DNA of 64,000 bases from Plumapathes pennacea (Eukaryota > Cnidaria > Anthozoa > Antipatharia > Myriopathidae), in contig OZ038462.1 in assembly GCA_964036295.1 (NCBI GenBank), positions 17,861,264 to 17,925,263 on the forward strand, given 5' to 3'. Position 1 is the first letter of the stretch. Each line of letters starts with the position of its first letter. This document shows, in pieces, positions 20,976 through 30,584 of the stretch. Both the position numbers and the translations under genes were made by a program. The notes beneath the pieces are model-generated. The model was not told the DNA's origin. It ran no database searches and saw nothing but the letters and a program-made list of their open reading frames with translations.

Positions 20976-22042
20976 ATGTCTAATTTGTGGAGGGATGAGA
21001 TTGTGAGTGTTTTTAGCAATGCTGAGTCTGGCAATGGAATGGCGAACAGTCCTGGTCATTTTAATGTATGTTTACCCCATCCAATTCAGCTAAATGGAAT
21101 GGAAGTGGCTGTAAAAAATATTACATTTCCTACTTCATGGAACCCTATACCTCTGAAAGATCGTCAACGACATGCACCTCGTTGGTGTGTTACAATAGGT
21201 TATGATGGAAGCATGGGTAGCTTCCCTCCAGAAGGTATGGTTAAGACTGGACCTCTAGACTGGACCGATGGATTAATACAGATGACATTTACCATAAGAC
21301 AATGCTATTTACTCTAGCAAACGCTCCATATAAGACAGCCGAAAAAGTCATAGCTCAAATGATACGTCAAATGAACGAGGCCCTACCAAACAGTGTATTT
21401 GGCTTGACGTGGATTACATCGCCCGTGAAAGCTCATAGGCCACGACGAGTCACTCTCCAACAGAAGATAGAGGGGGATGCTGACGGCGTAAATCGTGAAA
21501 TTTACAGTGTGTGGGCCAACGATGCATTATGTAAGCTATTACATTTTGGACAAGACATCCATGAGATACTTCCTGAACGTTACTTAGTCACCGAAGGGTC
21601 GAAACAAGGACAGCTTATGGAGTTAGAAGAGATTTTCAACTCACATCACTTACCATCACCCTTCAAACTTATTTCGAACAAGAACAACCTATCTATCAAA
21701 AATGCAATTCATTTGGATGCCTCTGCTATTCCGCCGCCCGATGCTCAAACTCAGTTTCAACGTTTCCTGACCTATTGTGATTTTATTAAAGATCGCATTG
21801 TCGGGGGCATCCGCACAGGATTGTTGAATGTTACACCAAACCCTGGAATGTCACTTCAACACGATGCTACTTCCTTCTCCGTGGAAAGTGTTATCCCACT
21901 CTACTACCCAGTGAAAGATTTAACATTCCAATCGTTTACATTTCGAGTGAGAGATGACAATGGGGACGACATAGATTTTAACTGGGGTGTCACAAGTCTA
22001 GAGCTTCACTTCAGGAGACGACCAGGAATCCAACGTCTATAA
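20976..22042 (+). pseudogene. minor capsid (penton-like) protein, copy 1, frameshifted
   Basis: Two overlapping frames (20976-21317 and 21302-22042) together cover one protein similar along its length to the next gene. The N-terminal motif (FSNAESGNG, then KNITFPTSWNPIP) resembles what I recall of Polinton minor-capsid/penton proteins. The C-terminus ends LHFRRRPG. A one-base shift near 21296-21315 breaks it. The paralogue in tandem at 22084 shares NALSGNG, QITLPTS and LLHFRRRQG. The role as the single jelly-roll vertex protein is inferred from family and position next to the major capsid gene. A structure-based search would settle it. Confidence 0.7.
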
Positions 22043-22083
22043 ATTTGTTATCCTCTAGCTTTTTGGTATCAGTTTGTGTCATC

Positions 22084-23175
22084 ATGACTACAGAACTATT
22101 GATGGATGAAAAAATCGACTTGTTCAGTAATGCTTTATCCGGAAATGGTTATGTAAACACGTGTGAGAACTTCGTCAACACATTACCAGAACCACTAAAC
22201 ATGCAAGATGTAGAGGTATGTGTGAAACAGATTACACTTCCTACGTCATGAAATCCCATTCCACACCGACACCGTGATAAATCATGTCTCCGTTGGATCG
22301 TGACTTATAGTAAAAATGAGATGCCCTTTACTCATTGGAATAAAGTGATCACTGGTTCTCACGCTCAGTGGGTTGGCCATGGACATCGTAGCCTTCTTTT
22401 CACCCTTCAGTCCGGAATTTACGATACATCTGAAGAGATAGTGGAGCAAATTAAAAAACAGACTGATGCTGCGTTTTCTTACCCTGAGTTCAACTGGCCT
22501 GTGTTGGTCTATAAAACCTTTGAAAGTACACCACAACGAATTCTTATACATGAGGTTAATAATAAGGCAACTATCTTTGCCAATGCCCGCCTCTGTCAGG
22601 CCCTCCATTACGCACAGCAAGACCCTTATGGATCAACTATTCCCACATATTCGGTCCTTCTATTTCCATCAGCACATAGAAGTCTCGATGGGACAATGTT
22701 AGAAAATGATGCAAGTAAAGATGGATTGAAACGATATGATATCTATAATCCAACAAAGTTAGATGATGTTTTCAGACCCCTCAGCCATCAAACAAAGTCG
22801 TCACAAACGATCTCACCCGAAAATGCTATCCATTTAGATCACAAACCAGATCTGACCATAGACCCTACGAATCAGATTCAGCGTTTCTTTCTCTATGCCG
22901 ACTTTATCCAGGATCGGATTGTGAATGGGGCCAAACGTCCATTGCTAGCATCGGTTCATAATCCTGGATTGATAATAAAGAGGACTACCCTGACTCATAT
23001 AATTAACTATCCCATTCCTCTGTACATTCCTGTCAAGCCTATGATGATACAGCATTTACATGTATGGCTTCGAGACGATCATGACAATCCTATGAGTTTC
23101 AGTTGGGGAAGTGTTAATATTCTGCTTCATTTTAGAAGACGTCAAGGGTGGGACCGACACAGACTATATAACTAA
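22084..23175 (+). pseudogene. minor capsid (penton-like) protein, copy 2, premature TGA
   Basis: Tandem paralogue of 20976-22042. The frame from ATG 22084 meets TGA at 22249-22251, exactly where copy 1 has a Trp codon (TSWNPIP). The same frame then continues open from about 22252 to 23175 and ends with SWGSVNILLHFRRRQG. This is a single nonsense change. Both copies of this gene are therefore broken in the same element. Gene duplication of the minor capsid is unusual for the textbook Polinton gene set. Confidence 0.7.
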
Positions 23176-23209
23176 GATCACATCTAACAGAACTCGTATT
23201 GTTATCACA

Positions 23210-23674
23210 ATGAGGTCAATGAACAGATATAACCGTCACGTTGGCGTAATTGCTTACCCTCAGCTGGGTCGTGGAATGCGACCTTTTCTAACCCAAGGCC
23301 CCATTACCGTAACACCTCAACGGGGTCGAGGGCTAGGATCATTTGCACGTCGTGCGGGGCGGCGGTTTGTACCTTTAGCGAAAGACGTGGGTAAACAACT
23401 ATCGAAGGCTGGTTTGTCAGAAGCACAGGGTGCCATCCATGATGTTGTTGGTGGGGCACCAATAAAAAGAACGATTAAAACCAGAGCTAAACGTCTAGGA
23501 AAACGGACACTTAACATTGGGAAAGCAAACCTAACAAAGGCTTTAAAGATAGCGATGCAGTCAGGATCAGGTCGAAAAGGTTCTAAAGGTCTTAAAAGGT
23601 CTGCCAGAAAAACAGTAAATGTCCAACGCCCTCCACCATTTGTAGGATCTTGGGATAACAACGTACTCATGTAA
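23210..23674 (+). CDS. basic Polinton core/virion protein (154 aa)
   Basis: Very Arg/Lys/Gly-rich: repeated GRG and RR motifs (LGRGMRPF, RGRGLGSF, RRAGRRF), a middle amphipathic segment (PLAKDVGKQLSKAGLSEAQG), and a basic C-terminal half with RAKRLGKR and GRKGSKGLKRSARK. Composition and place, between minor and major capsid genes, fit a DNA-condensing core protein like adenovirus VII/X-type proteins; this is an inference. The longer ORF begins at 23111 inside the preceding gene, so I chose ATG 23210. An AATAAA lies near 23692. Confidence 0.7.
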   Translation: MRSMNRYNRHVGVIAYPQLGRGMRPFLTQGPITVTPQRGRGLGSFARRAGRRFVPLAKDVGKQLSKAGLSEAQGAIHDVVGGAPIKRTIKTRAKRLGKRTLNIGKANLTKALKIAMQSGSGRKGSKGLKRSARKTVNVQRPPPFVGSWDNNVLM

Positions 23675-23756
23675 ATAACATATATGAGGAAATAAAATTG
23701 TTTTTGTTCTTCCAATCCTTGTATGTGTCTTTTGTATTTGAATCGGAGGGAGAAGG

Positions 23757-23764
23757 TATAAAAT
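23757..23764 (+). promoter_or_regulatory. TATA box upstream of the major capsid gene
   Basis: TATAAAAT lies 41 bp before the capsid ATG at 23805, in the 130-bp gap after the core-protein gene. Confidence 0.55.
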
Positions 23765-23804
23765 AAGACGATCCTTTAATCTCATACATCATTATCATCT
23801 GACA

Positions 23805-25181
23805 ATGAAGCGGAGTATTCGACATGTTGAGCAAGTTACTGGATCTGGAGCATCCAAGATCAAGGGGGCTAAGATCCAAACTGACGGATTAGATCTTTTC
23901 ACTGACCCTCCTGTAGATACCTCTCTATTTGGTGTAGAGCCTCGCAAAGTGTACCCGATAAATGATGCAATCAATCCGATTGAATTTGATCTAGACAGCC
24001 GGGAGAGATGGATGGATTTGACACGATCTTATTTGTACTTCCACATTCACCTGACAAAAATGGGGGGCGAATGGGGTGACGATAAGGTTGGCATGATCAA
24101 CAACATGGCCTTCTCTGTGTTCTCTCACATAGAGATAAAAATCAATGGACGTCAAGTCACCACCCCTTCACCCAAATCCTTTGCTTTCATTCAATGGTTT
24201 CAAGCTTTCTTTAACTTGTCAGACGACGACAAGAAAACATGGGGAGCGCTGCAGGGCTACCTCCCCATTGACACGGCACATGATGATATAGGGGATAATG
24301 ATGGGTTCAACCAGCGCAAAATCTTTACAGCTGATGATAGAGGTGACGGTGAACCTGGATACACTGGTGACAAACCCTTTATTCTACCTCTGAATCAAAT
24401 TCCTGTATTTGCCACCCACAAGTACATCCCACCTCAAGTCAATATCAATATTAAATTCTATCCATTTGGCAACAATTGGCCACTGATGATGACAAATGCC
24501 CTTAACATCACAGCAAGCGTAAGTACAGCTGAGAAACCCTACCTGATGCTGTATCATCCAATGATCAATCCCTCCCATGCCCTACGATTGGAAAAGCGAT
24601 TGGCCAGTGCCTCGGGTGGAAAAGCCCGTTATGTATTAGATAATGTTGTCATGCGAGACTTTACAATCCCAGACAATCTTCGACAACATCATTTGACTGA
24701 GGTGGTTCCTCCAGGCCCTATGCCCAAAAGAATTGTTTTGATGTTACAACCACAGAAATACTTTGAGAAACCCTTCAACAATGATGGCAAATCACTTAAC
24801 CCCTTTCACTTTACGAGAAACAATCTGGTTAAAATTGAGACCGATGGAGATGGAGGATGGGATGAAATCGATCTAGTGAAAGACCCCTTGGAATCCTATC
24901 GACGTTTCATCAAGATGTTTGAGGCCACAGGGCATGGTATCCGAATCGATAAAAAGACATTTAACACACGCTACAACATGTATATATTTGACTTTACGCC
25001 TGGAGATGATTACACAGACCCCGTTCTCTATAAACTCCCGCACGGTAGCCAACGCTTCACACTGCGATTTGAGCCGGTCACATCAAACCAGACGAAAGCC
25101 ATATTCCTACTGTTCTACACCTCAGTACTTCAACTTGACATGCTTGGCTCTGTGCTTTTTGATGACACCGTATCTGCATAG
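23805..25181 (+). CDS. Polinton major capsid protein (double jelly-roll type), 458 aa
   Basis: Intact ORF with features of the family often labelled F54H12.2-like in animal annotations: an N-terminal basic leader, DTSLFGVEPRKVYPIND, SYLYFHIHLTK, INNMAFSVFSHIEIKINGRQ, then a long series of beta-rich segments (QVNINIKFYPFGN, NLRQHHLTEVVPPGP). The C-terminus ends FYTSVLQLDMLGSVLFDD. Length fits Polinton/adintovirus hexon-like proteins. It would form the icosahedral shell with the penton-like protein. A TATA box lies 41 bp upstream. The protease starts 6 bp downstream. No damage seen. Confidence 0.85.
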   Translation: MKRSIRHVEQVTGSGASKIKGAKIQTDGLDLFTDPPVDTSLFGVEPRKVYPINDAINPIEFDLDSRERWMDLTRSYLYFHIHLTKMGGEWGDDKVGMINNMAFSVFSHIEIKINGRQVTTPSPKSFAFIQWFQAFFNLSDDDKKTWGALQGYLPIDTAHDDIGDNDGFNQRKIFTADDRGDGEPGYTGDKPFILPLNQIPVFATHKYIPPQVNINIKFYPFGNNWPLMMTNALNITASVSTAEKPYLMLYHPMINPSHALRLEKRLASASGGKARYVLDNVVMRDFTIPDNLRQHHLTEVVPPGPMPKRIVLMLQPQKYFEKPFNNDGKSLNPFHFTRNNLVKIETDGDGGWDEIDLVKDPLESYRRFIKMFEATGHGIRIDKKTFNTRYNMYIFDFTPGDDYTDPVLYKLPHGSQRFTLRFEPVTSNQTKAIFLLFYTSVLQLDMLGSVLFDDTVSA

Positions 25182-25186
25182 AAATC

Positions 25187-25756
25187 ATGTCTCAAAAAAT
25201 TCCTGCTCTATGGACGAATCAATTGAATCAAGTACTTTCTGCGCTCCCATCAACCCGTTCCCTGTTCCGAGGGACATATGGTTGTGATCAAATCCCTAAT
25301 CCCCACACAACCAATCGTACTGGACGATTTCGGCCATGGATAATGGTGGTCAATACACAACCCTCCACATCTCCAGGTGAACATTGGCTTCTACTGGGGG
25401 CAGACACCCCCACACATTTGCAAGTCTTTGACAGTTATGGATTAGACTTTCAAACCAACTACGCAAACCGATGGTTTCAGGATTTAGTACGACGGTTTCA
25501 GACATTGGGACAAAACAGAAACACGTATCAAAGTTTGAACTCGAATGTTTGTGGACATTATTGCATATATGTAGCATCTCAATATGGTCAAACGGGTTCT
25601 TTTGAAACCCTTCCAGATATTATACCAAATCGTTTCTTTGCTCAAAACGATGCAATAGTAGCCCATATTGCATCAGTCTGCCTAGATATACAAAATGTCA
25701 TTTTAGATTCGACTCGTACAGGGCAATGCTGTTGTAGCTATGTTCACAAGCTATAA
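25187..25756 (+). CDS. adenain-like maturation cysteine protease (189 aa)
   Basis: Cleaves capsid precursors in related viruses. Catalytic signature visible: H66 in GEHWLLL, D82 in FDSYG, C122 in NVCGHYC (C126 follows), with Q115 upstream as a candidate oxyanion residue. His-Asp-Cys order and length match the C5/C48-type proteases of Polintons and adenoviruses. Intact. It lies 6 bp after the major capsid gene, with an AATAAA overlapping the end (about 25758). Confidence 0.93.
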   Translation: MSQKIPALWTNQLNQVLSALPSTRSLFRGTYGCDQIPNPHTTNRTGRFRPWIMVVNTQPSTSPGEHWLLLGADTPTHLQVFDSYGLDFQTNYANRWFQDLVRRFQTLGQNRNTYQSLNSNVCGHYCIYVASQYGQTGSFETLPDIIPNRFFAQNDAIVAHIASVCLDIQNVILDSTRTGQCCCSYVHKL

Positions 25757-25832
25757 ATAAAAATGTTGTTACTCTATCGTCTCACTCTATCATTTGTGAT
25801 CGTCATTTAAACTCGAGTATCACCTACCTCTC

Positions 25833-26618
25833 GTGATGAAGCGGAAGCGAAGTATTGAATCTGGATCATCCAATATCAAAACTAATGATCTGAAACGCTA
25901 CAGGACTCCTCCCTTTGATACATCTCTCCCTGGTGCAGAGCTCATTAAGCCAATAAACCTGCGTTTCAAACATCCTGCACGCATTTTAGTATGTGGTCCC
26001 TCCAACAGTGGTAAAACAACGCTAGTGATGAATATCATACATCACTGTCAAACCTTCTTCCATCATCCCGTCACCCGGGTTGTGTGGTATTATGGTGTCT
26101 ATCAGCCTGGTTATGCTAAGTTAGCGCAAATGGGGGTGACACTTCGTGAAGGATTACCAGAGTCGATCGAAAGCGATTTCCCCTATACAGTGTCATCGGA
26201 CGAAACACAGATCCTGGTTCTAGACGATTTCATGAAAGAAGCCAGCCAAGATAGTCATGTCCTAGATATATTCACTAAATGGTCTCATCATAAAAACATA
26301 ACAGCATTTATGTTAACACAAAATCTATATCATCAAGGACGTCATTCTGTCGATATTACTCGCAATGTGTCTGTAGCCATCTTTATTATTGAAATGCGAA
26401 ATATACGGGTTGTTGAACGTTTTCTACAGTCCAGTTACAACAAGAGACAAGTACGGCAAATCATGGCTTGGTTGCAAGAAAAAACCCACGGAAAACCATA
26501 CTCAAATTTTATGATCGACTTCGACATGAGTACTAACGATGAACATCGTCTTCGTATTAATATCATACCAAACACTGAGAGAGGATTCACACAAGTCTTT
26601 GTACCATCGTTTGGATAA
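25833..26618 (+). CDS. DNA-packaging ATPase (FtsK/HerA type), 261 aa
   Basis: Would pump the genome into capsids. Walker A is GPSNSGKT (residues 55-62). Walker B is ILVLDDF (127-133, with D131/D132). A later motif TAFMLTQNLYHQG fits the sensor strand of this family, and MRNIRVVERF follows. Length is typical for the A32/Polinton ATPase. The frame is intact. An AATAAA lies at about 26627, and the next small gene starts 52 bp downstream. Confidence 0.94.
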   Translation: MMKRKRSIESGSSNIKTNDLKRYRTPPFDTSLPGAELIKPINLRFKHPARILVCGPSNSGKTTLVMNIIHHCQTFFHHPVTRVVWYYGVYQPGYAKLAQMGVTLREGLPESIESDFPYTVSSDETQILVLDDFMKEASQDSHVLDIFTKWSHHKNITAFMLTQNLYHQGRHSVDITRNVSVAIFIIEMRNIRVVERFLQSSYNKRQVRQIMAWLQEKTHGKPYSNFMIDFDMSTNDEHRLRINIIPNTERGFTQVFVPSFG

Positions 26619-26670
26619 AAACCTATAAATAAAACGAAACTTTCAATCATCTCGCATAAAAAGACAAATC

Positions 26671-27057
26671 ATGCAACAAAAACGTACACGTCTTCGACAT
26701 GGTCCAACACCTCTCCTTCGACGTCATGCCACTTTTCTACGACGCGTCGTGACACAGCCTAATCTTCTCCAAAGAGCAGGCACAAGTCAGTTACAAGCCA
26801 TCCAAGAAGTCTTGCAAAATGTTAAGATGGGAAACATTCCCGTTCCACCAAAGATAATAAAAGGCATCCCTCGCCATCAAATCGGCAAAGGACTTTCAAC
26901 AATCTGTTGTCACAGGACGGGTCCAAGACGAATCAAAGCCCTCTTAGCTGGTAATAATCAAACAGGAGGATTCCCACTAGCGGCCCTAGCAAGATTTGCC
27001 ATACCTATTGCACTAAATTTCCTATACGATCGGATAAGCGAAAAGAAACATGACTAG
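26671..27057 (+). CDS. small basic Polinton protein with hydrophobic C-terminus (128 aa)
   Basis: Arg-rich N-terminus (RTRLRHGPTPLLRR), a middle with VPPKIIKG, and a C-terminal hydrophobic helix (FPLAALARFAIPIALNFLY) followed by charged residues. The composition suggests a minor virion protein that touches membranes, like adenovirus VI-type lytic factors, but I see no diagnostic motif. Its last 8 bp overlap the next ORF. Confidence 0.6.
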   Translation: MQQKRTRLRHGPTPLLRRHATFLRRVVTQPNLLQRAGTSQLQAIQEVLQNVKMGNIPVPPKIIKGIPRHQIGKGLSTICCHRTGPRRIKALLAGNNQTGGFPLAALARFAIPIALNFLYDRISEKKHD

Positions 27058-27922
27058 TTCACAAGGAACCTCAATGGTTGTCGTCCCTGCCTCCTTCCTC
27101 TCTCAAGAATGGATTAATCAACTTAGCATGAAGCCTTCACAACGACACTTCAATCCTGCCGCCGCGGGTCAACGACTTCACGATACCCTAGCTAGCCCAA
27201 ATCAAGACACTGTTAACAAACGCTCTGATTTCCTCAATGAATTGGGCGAGTTTAACGACTTCAATCGTCAACACTTGAGCAAACCACCCGCTTTTAGACT
27301 TAAAGCTAAAGGAAACCCAAAAAGCAAAGACTATCAAAACGTCGATATGTTGAGCATTGCTGGACGCTTGCCTCATCCTTCCCCAGCCATAGGCGTCAAC
27401 CAAACACCAATCCACAATGCAACCTTACATCAGTCCAGAGATAACTCATTAACGTCACCTGTACCACCACCACCACCACCACCACCACCATTACTACCAC
27501 CGCCAACCACATACTCCTCTGCCATGAAATCACCCAAAACACATCCATCCATGACATCTGATCTGCTATCCACAATCACCAGTCAGCTTAAACCATCTTC
27601 ACACCCTGCCACACCTCTTCATTCATCAGACTCTGACAACTTTTTAGATGAACTAAACAAAGCTGTTAAAGGAAAACTGAAACCAACTCCAAAACGTCAA
27701 AAGAAAAAGGAGTATGCCCCAGCCCACCCTATAGCCAAACTCTTTACAGAAGCAGGATTTTCCACTCCTGAAGCCATAGGCAAACGAACCAGAAGTAAAG
27801 TGCAACAAAAACCACAAGTGGGTAAAGGATTCAAGCGAAAGGAGTCTCCATTTCAATATGTATCGTTTAATAAATACAAATGTAGAAGACATGTACACAT
27901 CGCACGAGTCAATAAAAAATAA
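27050..27922 (+). CDS. Polinton proline-rich protein, unknown (290 aa)
   Basis: Starts at ATG 27050 overlapping the previous gene. It has a Pro run of about a dozen residues near position 145, Ser/Thr/Pro-rich low complexity around it, and a basic C-terminal third (KPTPKRQKKKEY, KRTRSKVQQKP, KGFKRKESPF). Little predicted fold. Position at the end of the virion gene block suggests a virion-associated protein; function unknown. An AATAAA follows the stop. Confidence 0.6.
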   Translation: MTSSQGTSMVVVPASFLSQEWINQLSMKPSQRHFNPAAAGQRLHDTLASPNQDTVNKRSDFLNELGEFNDFNRQHLSKPPAFRLKAKGNPKSKDYQNVDMLSIAGRLPHPSPAIGVNQTPIHNATLHQSRDNSLTSPVPPPPPPPPPLLPPPTTYSSAMKSPKTHPSMTSDLLSTITSQLKPSSHPATPLHSSDSDNFLDELNKAVKGKLKPTPKRQKKKEYAPAHPIAKLFTEAGFSTPEAIGKRTRSKVQQKPQVGKGFKRKESPFQYVSFNKYKCRRHVHIARVNKK

Positions 27923-27964
27923 AATACATGTAAATAGCATAAATGTCTCCAGTCTTAATACGTC

Positions 27965-28879
27965 CTAAATTATATGACGTTCTTGCAACGTTGGTATCAA
28001 AGCCGAGTCAAAACTGCAGTAACTGGCTGGGTGATCAATCTTTACCATGCGTTCATCCAATTGTTCCATCCATTTTGCAGTGTCATCATACACATAACAG
28101 TCACCAAACATTCCATCCGGAAGCCCTCTTGTGATCATTTCAACAGGATTGAACAACCCAAATATTTTTTCCACCTCACTAGAACATAATCCACAGCTGG
28201 AATATGTGGCGGACACCCATCTTCCCGCCAAGGAAGGGATATCCACTAATCGAAGAATCGCAGCACGATTCTGCACCCACACTACTTTTACAGTCAAATC
28301 ACACAAGTCATGTCTCTTTAGGCTATTAGTTTTGCATCCTTCACAGATTTCCTTGCAATATCGGACAAGAGCTGCGCAAACCACATCAACAACGATTGAC
28401 CAATAACACTGTATCACAGACAACTTCCCTCGTCGCATGATTACATCGTGAGGTTGGATCTCATTAGGCTCAGTGGCTCTGTGGTTAAACTGTTCTTCAC
28501 ACACATCTTTCAGTCGAACCCCATGCAAGACTTCACAGCCAGGTATACCGTCTGGACAATCAGCCAAAGGGTAAAATGACTCATCGCATACTGTCATCGT
28601 CTCTTCCTTCCTCGGTTCTATACTGCTGCTGATGCACAACTTTGGGAGGAGAGGTTCTACTTTCGACTTTGCCTTTAAACTCTTTTTCTTCCTCTTCTCA
28701 ATCTTAGGTTTTGACTTTTGTGGTCTAGGTTTTGACTTGGTCTTCTTCTTCTCGACAATAACTTCTGTCTTCTCTCCTTCCTTTACTCTCCATTTCTTCT
28801 CACCCATATGAGCAATGCTATCATTCCAGGCTTGGTCTATAAGAGAACGCTTTCTTGCTTCTATCTGTGCTTGGGCCAT
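27965..28879 (-). CDS. Polinton Cys-rich protein with Lys-rich linker, unknown (304 aa)
   Basis: ATG at 28879. Residues about 25-70 are a Lys-rich linker (VEKKKTKSKPRPQKSKPK). The C-terminal 200 residues carry many cysteines in pairs (CKEICEGC, SSCGLCSSEVEK) with HDLCDLTVKVVWVQNRA and a late YASYC-like Cys, suggesting a zinc-binding fold. I do not recognise it. It is divergent from the gene at 29293, and the shared 414-bp interval holds the 71-bp regulatory repeats. Its 3' end faces the end of 27050-27922 with about 40 bp between. Confidence 0.65.
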   Translation of the reverse strand: MAQAQIEARKRSLIDQAWNDSIAHMGEKKWRVKEGEKTEVIVEKKKTKSKPRPQKSKPKIEKRKKKSLKAKSKVEPLLPKLCISSSIEPRKEETMTVCDESFYPLADCPDGIPGCEVLHGVRLKDVCEEQFNHRATEPNEIQPHDVIMRRGKLSVIQCYWSIVVDVVCAALVRYCKEICEGCKTNSLKRHDLCDLTVKVVWVQNRAAILRLVDIPSLAGRWVSATYSSCGLCSSEVEKIFGLFNPVEMITRGLPDGMFGDCYVYDDTAKWMEQLDERMVKIDHPASYCSFDSALIPTLQERHII

Positions 28880-29005
28880 AATTATCGTATTGTTTGCTCC
28901 TACTTCCTCTCTCTCTCTCTTGAATCAAAAACACTCGACAAATTCAGTATATTCTCTTGGCTATTTATGTATGTCTATTCGATCATCTATACGTAATAAT
29001 CTATT

Positions 29006-29218
29006 AATAGTTTCATTGTTTGATTGACATCTGTCAATGTCACTTCTTTGATTGACAGGTGACGTGAGCATCTATCAATAGTTTCATTGTTTGGTTGACG
29101 TCTGTCAATGTCACTTCTTTGATTGACAGGTGACGTGAGCATCTATCAATAGTTTCATTGTTTGGTTGACGTCTGTCAATGTCACTTCTTTGATTGACAG
29201 GTGACGTGAGCATTCATA
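29006..29218. promoter_or_regulatory. three 71-bp repeats with PBX-MEIS-type sites, divergent promoter
   Basis: Units start at 29006, 29077 and 29148. Each contains TGATTGACAG (an exact match to the known PBX-MEIS/PREP composite site), directly followed by GTGACGT (CRE-like core), plus an inverted pair around ATCTGTCAA. It lies between the minus gene starting at 28879 and the plus gene starting at 29293. A related single copy is at 30484-30546. Binding is inferred from sequence only. Confidence 0.6.
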
Positions 29219-29292
29219 ATTTAAAACATTAACAATCTCCTTTTTCTGCATTTGATCTCTTTGCTTCTACAACGACAACAACAACAAATAAA

Positions 29293-29787
29293 ATGTCTCC
29301 AATAATGGGAAATGATACACGATGGTGTAAAGTTTTCTTCGATTCAAACTCCTACCAAGCTGCATATATAGTTGTTGGATACCTCATTCGTCATTGTCAG
29401 TGCAAGAACTATGCGATATTTAACTCCACATACAGCGTCTGCTTGGTCTTCCAACTCCCTCGCATCCAGGAAAAGATCTTCTGTGACTCACTCAGATGTA
29501 ATCAATTCATCACAAACCTCAGCATTAAAACGATCGAGGATGGTCTGAAAGAGGAAGATATTCAGGAACCATATGAAAACCCACGATGGTCTCTGCGAGG
29601 ATACAAATCCAAGAAAGTCGCTCTCATTCTCGATCATTTGGACATAAAGAACAAAGTATGTGGATTGCCGATGTCCGACAACCGAGAATATGGATTCATG
29701 TACTTCAGCTGCTTCTCACAGAAAGAAAAAGACTTTGTACCTAGCTATACCCCGAAGAACAAACAAGGAAACGTTTTTCAAGTTTAA
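29293..29787 (+). CDS. Polinton accessory protein, unknown (164 aa)
   Basis: ATG 29293 just after the repeat promoter; the ORF is intact. Mixed alpha/beta composition, Cys-rich in the first half (RHCQCKNYA, CDSLRCNQF), no membrane segment. Contains RWSLRGYKSKKVALILDH. Not recognised. It is expressed away from 27965-28879. An AATAAA immediately follows the stop (about 29791). Confidence 0.55.
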   Translation: MSPIMGNDTRWCKVFFDSNSYQAAYIVVGYLIRHCQCKNYAIFNSTYSVCLVFQLPRIQEKIFCDSLRCNQFITNLSIKTIEDGLKEEDIQEPYENPRWSLRGYKSKKVALILDHLDIKNKVCGLPMSDNREYGFMYFSCFSQKEKDFVPSYTPKNKQGNVFQV

Positions 29788-29890
29788 TCAATAAAAACAG
29801 AGAATGTACATTTTGTGTTGTCTTGTTTCATCTACAAACATTGTTCTTATCTGTTCTCCACATTTATGGGGTGGGTGCAAAAGACAATGT

Positions 29891-30358
29891 CTAAGCTCGG
29901 TGTACAGGATATTTCCAACGGGACGGTACAGGTTTGGGATTTGTCCAAAAAGAAGGCCCTTGACTGTGAACTTGCTCAAAAAGTGCTTTCTGGAACGGAT
30001 CTGGTTGACCTACTTTTGGATTCGGCCAAGACACATCAGGAGATTCAGACGTATCCATAGGTTCACTATTCTTCACACGTTCTGCCCAGATGGTTTGGTT
30101 TGCTGGATCAAATCTTGTCGGAATTTGATCTGTCCGAGCATCTTGTTCACGTCGAAAATATCCATCGTTCTTCCCGAAGGAAACAGTTTGACACATTTGG
30201 GGAATAGGCCAAGGCTGGTCAAGAGGTTCAGACGTATCCATAGGTTCACTATTCTTCACGCATTCTGCCCAGATGGTTTGGTTTGCTGGATCAAATCTTG
30301 TCGGAATTTGATCAGTCCGAACAAGTCGATCACGCCGAAAACTTCTCCACATACTCAT
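29891..30358 (-). CDS. Polinton accessory protein with an internal duplication (155 aa)
   Basis: ATG at 30358. A segment of about 30 residues containing IPTRFDPANQTIWAE and KNSEPMDTSE occurs twice, matching a DNA-level duplication of about 115 bp (around 30035-30120 and 30215-30300). Polar, Trp/Pro-containing, with no catalytic motif. The duplication keeps the frame. It is divergent from the gene at 30585 over a promoter with the same PBX-MEIS-type sequence. Confidence 0.5.
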   Translation of the reverse strand: MSMWRSFRRDRLVRTDQIPTRFDPANQTIWAECVKNSEPMDTSEPLDQPWPIPQMCQTVSFGKNDGYFRREQDARTDQIPTRFDPANQTIWAERVKNSEPMDTSESPDVSWPNPKVGQPDPFQKALFEQVHSQGPSFWTNPKPVPSRWKYPVHRA

Positions 30359-30483
30359 CTTTTTTTTTTTTCCCTCTCTCAACTCTTTAAGTGTCACTCG
30401 GTAAACCGTGAATACCTTTTTTCTTTTTTTGCATAGCTAATTTTGCCTGCTTTTATTAACACTATAACAGTTTACGTAATAAT

Positions 30484-30546
30484 CTATTAATAGTTTTATT
30501 GTTTGATTGACATCTGTCAATCTCACTTCTTTGATTGACAGGCGAC
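30484..30546. promoter_or_regulatory. single copy of the 71-bp regulatory unit between divergent genes
   Basis: Repeats the 29006-29218 unit: TTGATTGACATCTGTCAA then TTTGATTGACAGG. It sits between the minus gene at 30358 and the plus gene at 30585, so the same control element recurs at two promoters. Confidence 0.6.
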
Positions 30547-30584
30547 ACAAACCTTTTATTAAGTATACAACAATACAAACTCAA

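Noticed and set aside
20469..22251. Stop-codon readthrough (TAG and TGA) as regulated expression in the Polinton
   Set aside because: Two different stops in two genes plus a nearby frameshift fit decay better. One stop replaces a Trp codon present in the paralogue.
29006..29218. CRISPR-like direct repeats (also 12182-12592 and 13099-13406)
   Set aside because: Units are contiguous without unique spacers, and the context is eukaryotic.
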